Source: Spongiibacteraceae bacterium UBA5047 (lineage in GTDB: Bacteria > Pseudomonadota > Gammaproteobacteria > Pseudomonadales > Spongiibacteraceae). Taken from it: DNA of 64,000 nucleotides. Location: positions 1 to 64,000 of the forward strand of contig DIBR01000051.1 in NCBI GenBank assembly GCA_002415025.1, given 5' to 3'. Below are positions 23,389 through 30,853 of this stretch, one piece after another; position 1 is the stretch's first letter, and each line of letters starts with the position of its first letter. Below the pieces are notes generated by a model. The model was not told the origin of the DNA. It did no database searches and saw nothing but the letters and a program-made list of their open reading frames with translations. Position numbers and translations under genes: made by a program.

Positions 23389-24470
23389 CACGTCTTCTCG
23401 GTATAAACGCGCTGTACCCTTTGCGTTACCCCTGTATACAGGTGGTAGCTGATCGTGCCTGCCATGGCAGCGATGTCTGTAGCTGGCAGACCTTCACCCC
23501 ACAGGGTGACTTCGTCGCCAACCGATATTGGTTGCTTCGCGCTGGAGATATCGATACTGCATATATCCATGGACACTCGGCCAACCAGCGGAAATCTTTG
23601 CCCCTTGCACAGCACGGGTGTGTGGTTGGGTAACTGCCGGGGGTAGCCATCACCGTAGCCAATGCCAATGGCCGCAATACGGCTGGCTCGCGGAGCTGTC
23701 CAGCGGGCATTGTAGCCGACACTGTCGCCTTCTAACACATGCTTTATGGCGATGACTCTCGATTTGAGATGCATGACCGGTTTTAATTCAACAGTTTGCA
23801 GGTCGGTCGGGTTGTCCCCGTACAACATGATGCCCGGGCGCACCCACTGCCGACGGCTCTCGGGCCAGGCGATCAGCCCCGCGGAATTTGCCAGGCTGAA
23901 CTCCATTGGGGGCAGGTTATCGGCCGCTTTCTCAAAGTATGCGATCTGGCTGAGGGTCGACGGGCTGGCCGGATCGTCGGCGCTGCTGAAGTGGCTCATC
24001 AGGCGAATAGCCCCGATATGCTGAGATTGCGCGAGAAGAGCGTGTGCCGAGTGCAGTGCGTCGGGCGTTAGCCCGAGGCGGTTCATCCCGGTGTCCAGCT
24101 TTAGCCAGACTTCCAGTTTATTGCTAAAAGACTGCCGGACGATTTGCTCAGCTTGCTCCAGGGAGTGAACGGCGACGGCCACACCGTTCCCGGCACACCA
24201 GCCCAGCTCGTCATCGTTGAGCAGGGTGCCCATCAATAGCAACGGGCTGCTTATATCGGCGCTCCGTAGCTGATAGGCTTCATCTATTCGGGCAATGCCG
24301 AGCTTGTCACTGATCGGCGCAAGAGTTCGGGCGACCTCGATCAGGCCGTGGCCATAGGCGTTGGCCTTGATCATTGCAACAACACCGGAATCGGGTGAAA
24401 GTTCGCGTACACACTGCAGGTTGTGGCGAAGCGCGGAGCGATCAATTTCAGCCCAGGCAGTAGAAGGCAT
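23388..24470 (-). CDS. alr: Alanine racemase
   Basis: A 360-residue PLP enzyme that interconverts L- and D-alanine for peptidoglycan. K35 in 'MIKANAYGHG' is the PLP lysine. The second catalytic residue is the Tyr in 'SVGYNARW', and 'IGIGYGDGYPR' binds the cofactor phosphate. The ATG at 24470 is preferred over an upstream TTG at 24482. The downstream EAL gene overlaps its stop. Whether it is the biosynthetic (alr) or catabolic (dadX) form cannot be told; no dadA is nearby. Confidence 0.93.
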   Translation of the reverse strand: MPSTAWAEIDRSALRHNLQCVRELSPDSGVVAMIKANAYGHGLIEVARTLAPISDKLGIARIDEAYQLRSADISSPLLLMGTLLNDDELGWCAGNGVAVAVHSLEQAEQIVRQSFSNKLEVWLKLDTGMNRLGLTPDALHSAHALLAQSQHIGAIRLMSHFSSADDPASPSTLSQIAYFEKAADNLPPMEFSLANSAGLIAWPESRRQWVRPGIMLYGDNPTDLQTVELKPVMHLKSRVIAIKHVLEGDSVGYNARWTAPRASRIAAIGIGYGDGYPRQLPNHTPVLCKGQRFPLVGRVSMDICSIDISSAKQPISVGDEVTLWGEGLPATDIAAMAGTISYHLYTGVTQRVQRVYTEKT

Positions 24471-24630
24471 GATGGTTGGCAAATTCCCGAATAAGCCCCA
24501 AGCACAAAGGTAAGTGCGACCGGCAAAGGCTCACAATAGCTAATTCCAAGTCTGAAGAAAAGCCGCTATGCTGCCGTAGCGTAATGAATTTACCGCATCA
24601 TTTAATGTAACGAAGGTATCGCTGGATCCT

Positions 24631-25530
24631 ATGCCAAAAGGTTTTGAAGACAAACTGGTCATCTCAATCTCGTCGCGAGCCCTGTTTGATCTCGATGAGA
24701 GCCATCAAGTGTATGAGACTTCCGGGCTGGCCGCCTATCAGGCCTACCAGATCGAGCATGAGGACGAAATTCTGGAGCCGGGCGAGGCTTATCCTCTGGT
24801 GCAAAAACTGCTTAAAATCAACGAGCGTCTGGGGCAGGAGCGGGTAGAAGTTATTCTGTTGTCGCGCAATACCGCCGACACGGGCCTGCGAGTCTTTAAT
24901 TCGATTGAGCATTACGGGCTGAAAATTTCGCGCGCAGCCTTCTGCGGCGGGGAAAGCCCCTATCGCTATATTTCAGCCTTTGGTTGCCACCTTTTTCTCT
25001 CCACGCACGCTGAAGATGTGCGCCACGCCCTTAATAACGGTGTTGCGGCGGCGACTTTGCTGCCGCGCGGCAAAAAGCAGGTGGATGAGTCCGAGCAGCT
25101 CAAGTTCGCCTTCGACGGTGATGCGGTGTTGTTTTCGGATGAAGCCGAACGCATTTTCAAGGAGCAGGGGCTTGAGGCCTTTGCCGCCAGTGAGCGAGCG
25201 GCGGCGAAAACGCCCCTGTCGGGCGGGCCGTTTAAACCCTTTCTTTCGGCATTGAACAAATTGCAAACGAGCTTTCCGCCCACCGAGGCTCCGATTCGCA
25301 CCGCCCTGGTGACCGCGCGGTCTGCCCCGGCTCACCAGCGGGTGATACTGACCCTGCGTGACTGGAATATCCGGATTGATGAATCCCTGTTTCTCGGTGG
25401 CCTGGACAAGGGTGAGTTTTTGCATTCCTACGGTGCAGACGTGTTTTTTGATGATCAGGCCCAGCACTGTCACTCGGCCAGCCAGCACGTGGCCACCGGG
25501 CATGTGCCCCACGGCGTGGCCAACGACTGA
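24631..25530 (+). CDS. Cytosolic 5'-nucleotidase-like protein
   Basis: A 299-residue protein similar to the 5'-nucleotidase family that includes vertebrate cytosolic NT5C1 enzymes. It has an early 'SISSRALFDLDESH' segment (HAD-like nucleophile region), 'VEVILLSRN' and 'DVFFDDQAQHC' near the C-terminus. It probably hydrolyses nucleoside monophosphates, and the family binds Mg. It stands alone, divergent from alr and 120 bases before cysB. No signal peptide is seen. Confidence 0.85.
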   Translation: MPKGFEDKLVISISSRALFDLDESHQVYETSGLAAYQAYQIEHEDEILEPGEAYPLVQKLLKINERLGQERVEVILLSRNTADTGLRVFNSIEHYGLKISRAAFCGGESPYRYISAFGCHLFLSTHAEDVRHALNNGVAAATLLPRGKKQVDESEQLKFAFDGDAVLFSDEAERIFKEQGLEAFAASERAAAKTPLSGGPFKPFLSALNKLQTSFPPTEAPIRTALVTARSAPAHQRVILTLRDWNIRIDESLFLGGLDKGEFLHSYGADVFFDDQAQHCHSASQHVATGHVPHGVAND

Positions 25531-25650
25531 GTTTTAGGCTGCCGCGTGAAAATATTGCAGTTATAACAGGTGGCTTTCTTATTCCTGTACTACTATTGTA
25601 AGCAGCAGTGGACGTGATCATTTGATCCGGAACCTGATCTGCGAGGGCAT

Positions 25651-26625
25651 ATGAAACTGCAGCAATTGCGTTATATCTGGGAAGTCGCCCACCACGATTT
25701 GAATGTGTCTGCGACGGCACAGAGCCTTTATACGTCACAGCCTGGTATCAGCAAGCAAATTCGCTTGCTTGAAGATGAGCTGGGCGTCGAAATCTTTTCC
25801 CGCAGTGGCAAACACCTTACCCATGTAACACCTGCCGGTGAGGCAATATTGAAGTCTGCCGGCGAGGTATTGCGCAAGGTTGAGGGGATCAAGCAGGTTG
25901 CCCAGGAGTTTAGCGACGAACGCAAAGGCTCGCTGTCACTGGCCACCACCCACACTCAGGCGCGCTACGCTTTGCCCTCGGTAATACGCAGCTTCATGAA
26001 AAGCTATCCGGATGTGTCACTGCATATGCATCAGGGCACGCCATTGCAGATTTCCGAGCTGGCGGCAGACGGTACCGTCGATTTCGCAATAGCGACCGAA
26101 GCGCTGGAACTGTTCAGCGACCTGATCATGATGCCCTGTTATCGCTGGAACCGGACCATTCTGGTGCCGAAAGATCACCCGCTGACCCAGGTGTCCAAAC
26201 TCAAGCTGAGTGATGTCGCCGACTATCCCATCGTCACGTATGTGTTTGGTTTTACCGGGCGCTCAAAGCTCGACGAGGCATTTGTTGAAGAAGGGCTGTC
26301 ACCAAAAGTGGTATTTACCGCAGCGGATGCAGACGTAATCAAAACCTATGTGCGCCTGGGGCTGGGGATTGGCATCGTGGCCAAAATGGCCTACGACCCG
26401 CAACTGGACAAGGATCTGGTGCCGCTGGACGCGAGCCATTTATTTGATGCGTCTGTGACCAAGATCGGCTTCCGGCGGGGCACCTTTTTGCGTGGTTTTA
26501 TGTACGAGTTTATCGAGCTGTTTGCGCCGCACCTCACGCGGGAGCTGGTTGAAGAGGCCTATCGCCGGCACAGCAAGTCAGAAATAGAAGAGTTGTTTTC
26601 CCATATAGAGCTGCCGGTTTACTAG
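25651..26625 (+). CDS. cysB: LysR-type transcriptional regulator CysB
   Basis: A 324-residue LysR regulator, the CysB length. The N-terminal helix-turn-helix ('SATAQSLYTSQPGISKQIRLLEDELG') and the CysB effector domain, including 'THTQARYALP' (binding O- or N-acetylserine in known CysB), are present. CysB activates sulphate uptake and cysteine synthesis genes. Gene position beside thrH is as in Pseudomonas. The 3' flank (26640-26690) has only a weak 5-bp hairpin. Confidence 0.94.
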   Translation: MKLQQLRYIWEVAHHDLNVSATAQSLYTSQPGISKQIRLLEDELGVEIFSRSGKHLTHVTPAGEAILKSAGEVLRKVEGIKQVAQEFSDERKGSLSLATTHTQARYALPSVIRSFMKSYPDVSLHMHQGTPLQISELAADGTVDFAIATEALELFSDLIMMPCYRWNRTILVPKDHPLTQVSKLKLSDVADYPIVTYVFGFTGRSKLDEAFVEEGLSPKVVFTAADADVIKTYVRLGLGIGIVAKMAYDPQLDKDLVPLDASHLFDASVTKIGFRRGTFLRGFMYEFIELFAPHLTRELVEEAYRRHSKSEIEELFSHIELPVY

Positions 26626-26706
26626 GTCTGGCGGCCAGCTCAAGCGCGTTGATTTCCACTCCTGAAGTGGTTAGAGTGCAGGCCTTTTTAAACAGGGGAA
26701 GCTGCC

Positions 26707-27327
26707 GTGGAAATTGCCTGTCTTGATCTTGAAGGGGTGTTGGTGCCGGAAATCTGGATAGATTTTGCCGAGCGCACCGGCATTGAAGCCCTGAAGGCAA
26801 CTACGCGCGATATTCCTGATTACGACGTATTGATGAAGCAGCGCCTGCGTCTTCTGGACGAGCACAAGCTGGGCCTTAACGAAATTCAGGAAGTGATCGC
26901 TACCATGAAGCCGCTCGAAGGAGCAGTCGAGTTTGTAGACTGGCTGCGCGAGCGTTTTCAGGTTGTGATTCTCTCAGACACCTTCTATCAATTCGCCAAA
27001 CCCCTGATGGCGCAACTGGGCTATCCGACCCTGCTGTGTCACAACCTGGAGGTCGATGCGGAATCCGGTCGTATTACCGACTATAAACTGCGTCAGGCTA
27101 ACCCAAAGCGTCAGGCCATTGTCGGCTTCAAAAGCATGTACTACCGCACCATTGCCGCCGGCGATTCCTACAACGACACTACCATGCTGGCCGAAGCTGA
27201 TGCCGGCATTCTGTTTCATGCGCCGGACAATGTGATTGCAGAATTTCCGCAGTATCCGGCGGTGCACACCTATGAGGACCTCAAGAAGGAGTTTCTCAAG
27301 GCCTCGAACCGGGAATTAACTCTGTAG
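26707..27327 (+). CDS. thrH: Phosphoserine phosphatase/homoserine phosphotransferase ThrH
   Basis: A 206-residue HAD protein with a GTG start at 26707, preceded by AGGGGAAG. The nucleophile motif is D7-L-E9-G rather than the usual DxDGT, as in ThrH of Pseudomonas. 'ILSDTF' and 'GDSYNDTTML' complete the HAD motifs. ThrH moves phosphate from phosphoserine to homoserine, bypassing homoserine kinase in threonine synthesis. It follows cysB after 81 bases and converges with pabB. The full-length HAD core is intact. Confidence 0.93.
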   Translation: MEIACLDLEGVLVPEIWIDFAERTGIEALKATTRDIPDYDVLMKQRLRLLDEHKLGLNEIQEVIATMKPLEGAVEFVDWLRERFQVVILSDTFYQFAKPLMAQLGYPTLLCHNLEVDAESGRITDYKLRQANPKRQAIVGFKSMYYRTIAAGDSYNDTTMLAEADAGILFHAPDNVIAEFPQYPAVHTYEDLKKEFLKASNRELTL

Positions 27328-27394
27328 GTTTTCGCCTGCAGGGCTATTTCCCACGTTCGCTTGCCATTCACTGCTGGCCGTGCGAACGAGTGCG

Positions 27395-28771
27395 CTAGCG
27401 CATCTTCTGCAGGTGGGTCAGCAGTGAACCCACCTTGTTCCAGGTTTCCTCGAACTCCAGCTCCATCTGCGAATCGGCCACGATACCGCCGCCGGACCAG
27501 CAATACAGCTTTCCTGCCTCACAGAGCAGCGTACGTATGGCGATATTGCTGTCCATTTTTCCGTTGCAACTGACGTAAGCGACCGAGCCGCAATAGATCG
27601 AGCGCTGGTGAGGCTCCAGTTCCTCAATGATCTCCATTGCACGGTGCTTGGGTGCGCCGGTGATAGAGCCTCCGGGAAAACAGGCGGCCAGTAACTGCAG
27701 GGGGCTTTTGTCATTCGCCAGTCGACCGCGAATGGTGCTCACCAGATGATGCACGGTCTGAAAGCTCTGCAGTTCAAATAATTTTTCGACGCGAATACTG
27801 CCCGGTTCACAGCAGCGGCCAATGTCGTTGCGCAGAAGGTCGACAATCATCAGGTTTTCAGCGCGATCCTTTTCGCTGGCCAGCAGGGCTTCGGCCAGCG
27901 TCCGGTCTGTTTCCGGAATTGCAGAGCGAGCCGCCGTGCCCTTGATAGGTGTGGTTAATACCTCGCGGTCGGTAACCTGCAAAAAGCGCTCGGGCGACAG
28001 TGATAAAACGCTGCTGCCGGGCAGCTCGAGGTAGGCCGAGAAGGGCGCAGCGGCGAGTATTCGCAGCTGACGATAGGCTTCCCAGGGTGAGCCGGCGTAA
28101 TCAGCCTCAAAACGCCGGGCGAGATTGATCTGGTAGCTGTCACCCGCGCGAATGTATTGCTGAACCCGTTCGAACAGGGCTGCGTATTGCTGCTCATCGA
28201 GGTTGGTGCTGATCTCGCTCGTCAGACAAAAATCCGGCGTGGTGGCAGCGGGGGCCAGTGCCAGTCGCCTTTCAACATCTTGCAGCAGCTCAGGCGGCGT
28301 AGCCGGGTGACTTATCAGGCAGCGGCTTTGTGTGTGGTGATCAACGACTATGGCCCAGCTGTAAAGCCCGGCAAAAAAATCGGGAAAAACCGGATCACAG
28401 TGATCGATTTTGTCAGTGCTGCCTGCGCTGCGACTGATCCCCGCCAATTCACGGCCGCCATCGTAACTGAATGCGCCGATAATGCCGCCGCTAAAGGGGA
28501 GGTCGGTTTCGTCTTCCTGCGGCGGATCGAGCCGGGCAAGCAGAGTCTCCATTTCTCGAAATAACATCTCATTATTTCTATAACTGCTTGTTATTGAAAT
28601 ATTTGTATTGATAGTTTCAAGAGGGGATGCAGACAAAATATCATAGCGTCCGCGATCACTGTAGGGGTAGGCGCTATCAAGAAAAACCGGGTAGGGCATA
28701 TCCCGCAAGGCTTCAAACAGAACGCTGCTGTCGGCTTGGTAGGTCAGGGCTCGGCGGTACAGGCTGGCCAT
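27395..28771 (-). CDS. pabB: Aminodeoxychorismate synthase component I
   Basis: A 458-residue chorismate-binding enzyme of folate biosynthesis, making 4-amino-4-deoxychorismate with glutamine amidotransferase PabA (not in this window). Typical motifs are 'PIKGTAARS', 'KDRAENLMIVDLLRNDIG' and 'SITGAPKHRAMEIIEELEP'. Length and motifs match PabB rather than anthranilate synthase TrpE. The 3' end carries a palindrome TGCGCTAGCGCA (27391-27402) over its stop codon. Confidence 0.93.
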   Translation of the reverse strand: MASLYRRALTYQADSSVLFEALRDMPYPVFLDSAYPYSDRGRYDILSASPLETINTNISITSSYRNNEMLFREMETLLARLDPPQEDETDLPFSGGIIGAFSYDGGRELAGISRSAGSTDKIDHCDPVFPDFFAGLYSWAIVVDHHTQSRCLISHPATPPELLQDVERRLALAPAATTPDFCLTSEISTNLDEQQYAALFERVQQYIRAGDSYQINLARRFEADYAGSPWEAYRQLRILAAAPFSAYLELPGSSVLSLSPERFLQVTDREVLTTPIKGTAARSAIPETDRTLAEALLASEKDRAENLMIVDLLRNDIGRCCEPGSIRVEKLFELQSFQTVHHLVSTIRGRLANDKSPLQLLAACFPGGSITGAPKHRAMEIIEELEPHQRSIYCGSVAYVSCNGKMDSNIAIRTLLCEAGKLYCWSGGGIVADSQMELEFEETWNKVGSLLTHLQKMR

Positions 28772-28884
28772 GGGCGTCAGGTTGTCTCGTAGGGCGGTTG
28801 CTTGGCGGCGCGAAGGCTCGGCATTGTATCAGCAAATCCAGCGTTTATGCGGCCTGATACGACTTTCCGTGACCGCTTTGTACA

Positions 28885-28913
28885 TTGACATAACCACCCT
28901 ATGCAATTAATGT
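28885..28913 (+). promoter_or_regulatory. Possible sigma-70 promoter for the propionyl-CoA operon
   Basis: A perfect -35 box TTGACA (28885-28890) is followed at 15-17 bases by ATTAAT (28906-28911, 4 of 6 to TATAAT) or TAATGT (28908-28913). The -10 is ambiguous. It points toward the carboxyltransferase gene and lies just upstream of palindromic sites. Confidence 0.35.
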
Positions 28914-28932
28914 TGTCGCCCGCCTGAAGCTG

Positions 28933-28974
28933 AAGAACACGGGTTTAAACCCTTGAATACAAAGTGTTCTTTGT
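28933..28974. promoter_or_regulatory. Nested inverted repeats upstream of the carboxyltransferase gene
   Basis: AAGAACAC (28933-28940) and GTGTTCTT (28964-28971) are perfect inverted repeats. Between them is the 12-bp palindrome GGGTTTAAACCC (28941-28952). ACAAAG-TGTT-CTTTGT (28959-28974) is a further inverted repeat overlapping the right arm. All sit 20-60 bases downstream of the candidate promoter, a position suited to repressor binding or a leader RNA structure. Confidence 0.45.
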
Positions 28975-29113
28975 CAACTTGCGATTCAAAGAGAGTGGGC
29001 CGCCATGTTCCATGCCGGCGGCAGGCTATCGTTTTGACGGTAGCTTGTAATCAGCCCGCCACTATCGCGAGTTGTATGTATTACCCTCGATATTACTTGC
29101 TGAGACAGGAAGC

Positions 29114-30823
29114 ATGACAAAAAAAGTACAGATATCCCCCACACTGACAAATCCCTTTGAGCAGGCGCAGGACGTAGAATTTACGGTTCCTGGACAGCTC
29201 GATTACGACCCCGGACTTTACGAAACCACCCTGAAAATGGGACACGAATTGCTCAAGCTGCCCTTTAAGGCGGCCGGTGTTGCCAGTATTCAAAAGCAGC
29301 ACATGAAAAAACGGATGACCGTTTGGGAGCGTATTCAGGTTCTGGCCGATGCGGGCACCGAGCCGAAAATCCTGTATCAGAACTGGGGCAAGAACCTTGA
29401 TGGCGCCTCTCTGGTTACCGGGATTATCAAGGTTAACGGGCGCGATGTGGCAATTTACGGTCACGACTTTACCGTACGCGCAGGTTCCATGGACGCCACC
29501 AACGGCAGCAAACTGGCGCGGTTATTTGATCTGGCCGGCAAGCTGCGAATTCCGCTGGTTGGCATGAACGACTCGGCGGGCGCTTTCATTCCCGCCGGGG
29601 TGGGTGGCCTGGATGGCTACGCAGAGGCCTTTACTGCGCTGCGCCGCATCAACGGTGTAGTGCCTTCCATTATGTGTATGTTCGGCTACAACGCCGGCGG
29701 CGGCTCCTATCTGCCGCGCCAGGGTTCATTTGTGGTGCAACCCAACGATACCTTTTTCGGTTTGACCGGCCCCGGCGTTGTTAAATCAGTGCTCGGTGAA
29801 GATGTCACCGCTGAGGAGCTGGGCGGCCCGGCGGTTCACTCCCAATCCGGCGTGACCGACTTTGTCGTACCCGATGAAGTGGCTGCCCTGACCAAGGTGA
29901 AAGAGCTGCTCAACTACCTGCCGAATAACAACGCCAGTCTGGCGCCGTTTCAGGCAACTTCTGATCCGCTGGATCGCAAAACCTGGGATATTGACCTGCT
30001 TCTGAAGAAGTCTTTCAACAGCCCGACCGGCTTCAATACGCCCTTTGATATCAGCATTATTATTCAGCAGCTCTGCGACCACGGCGATTTCTTTGAATTC
30101 CAGCCCGAGCGAGCCCGCAACACCATTACTGCATTTGGCCGAATTGGCGGGAACGTTACCGGTTTTGTTGCGAATAACTCGGCAGTGGCCTCCGGCCAGA
30201 TTGATATTGCCGCAGCTTATAAAAATGCCCGCTTTATCCGCTTCTGCAATATCTACAATATTCCGGTTATGTTCATGGAAGACACCACCGGCTTTCTGCC
30301 CGGTAAAGAGCAGGAGGCGGGCGGTATCGTACAGGCCGGCCGCGCAATGCTCGATGCGATTGTCGATCTGCGCACACCGCGCTTTTTGATCATTATCCGC
30401 AATGCCTTCGGCGGTGCTTACGCTTCCTTCAACAACTACCCGACAGGCGCAGATTTTGTATGCGCGCTGCCCACTACCCGCCTCGCGGTGATGGGGCCGG
30501 CAGGGGTTGAATACGTGTACAAGGACGAGTTGCGAGCCATTCGCGGCACCTTGAAGCAACGTGTAGCCAAAGCCATGTCTGCCGGCATGTCCGAGAAGGA
30601 TGCCAAGGCTGAAGTCGCCGCCTGGCAGAAACAGGAAGAAGCGTTGTTGGCGCAACGCTACGAACGCGAGCTGATGAACCCCAATGAGGCCCTGAGCCTT
30701 GGGTCCATTTCCCAAATTGTTATGCCGTCGGATTTGCGACAGGTCATTGCCGAACAGCTGAAATTGCATCTAAGCAATTATCAGCCCACAGCAATGGCTG
30801 GCGTCCAACGCGAATTCCACTAA
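29114..30823 (+). CDS. Acyl-CoA carboxylase, carboxyltransferase (beta) subunit
   Basis: A 569-residue carboxyltransferase with the two crotonase-like halves of propionyl/acetyl-CoA carboxylase beta subunits. It has glycine-rich oxyanion segments such as 'NDSAGAFIPAGVGGLDGY' and 'EDTTGFLPGKEQEAGG', and 'MGPAGVEYVY' near the C-terminus. The ATG at 29114 (AGGA upstream) is used; an upstream in-frame start at 29072 adds 14 unlikely residues. It opens a run ending in a methylmalonyl-CoA mutase, so the substrate is most likely propionyl-CoA. The biotin subunit gene follows after 30 bases. Confidence 0.92.
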   Translation: MTKKVQISPTLTNPFEQAQDVEFTVPGQLDYDPGLYETTLKMGHELLKLPFKAAGVASIQKQHMKKRMTVWERIQVLADAGTEPKILYQNWGKNLDGASLVTGIIKVNGRDVAIYGHDFTVRAGSMDATNGSKLARLFDLAGKLRIPLVGMNDSAGAFIPAGVGGLDGYAEAFTALRRINGVVPSIMCMFGYNAGGGSYLPRQGSFVVQPNDTFFGLTGPGVVKSVLGEDVTAEELGGPAVHSQSGVTDFVVPDEVAALTKVKELLNYLPNNNASLAPFQATSDPLDRKTWDIDLLLKKSFNSPTGFNTPFDISIIIQQLCDHGDFFEFQPERARNTITAFGRIGGNVTGFVANNSAVASGQIDIAAAYKNARFIRFCNIYNIPVMFMEDTTGFLPGKEQEAGGIVQAGRAMLDAIVDLRTPRFLIIIRNAFGGAYASFNNYPTGADFVCALPTTRLAVMGPAGVEYVYKDELRAIRGTLKQRVAKAMSAGMSEKDAKAEVAAWQKQEEALLAQRYERELMNPNEALSLGSISQIVMPSDLRQVIAEQLKLHLSNYQPTAMAGVQREFH

Positions 30824-30853
30824 GGCAAACAGAATCAAGAGGGGAACCTACTC

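Larger units (their letters stand above)
28772..29113. other. Divergent intergenic region between pabB and the carboxylase operon (342 bases)
   Basis: This is the only gene-free stretch over 300 bases. It has no credible coding frame. It holds a possible sigma-70 promoter and two overlapping inverted repeats (separate entries), all closer to the carboxylase side, and should control both pabB (leftward) and the propionyl-CoA operon (rightward). Confidence 0.7.

Noticed and set aside
27391..27402. Palindrome TGCGCTAGCGCA at the pabB stop codon
   Set aside because: Twelve-base palindromes are expected by chance in 64 kb of GC-rich DNA, and no terminator tail or regulatory context is seen.
29786..30769. 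A 327-codon open frame antisense to the carboxyltransferase gene
   Set aside because: It is a codon-bias shadow; no start signal or motif supports it.
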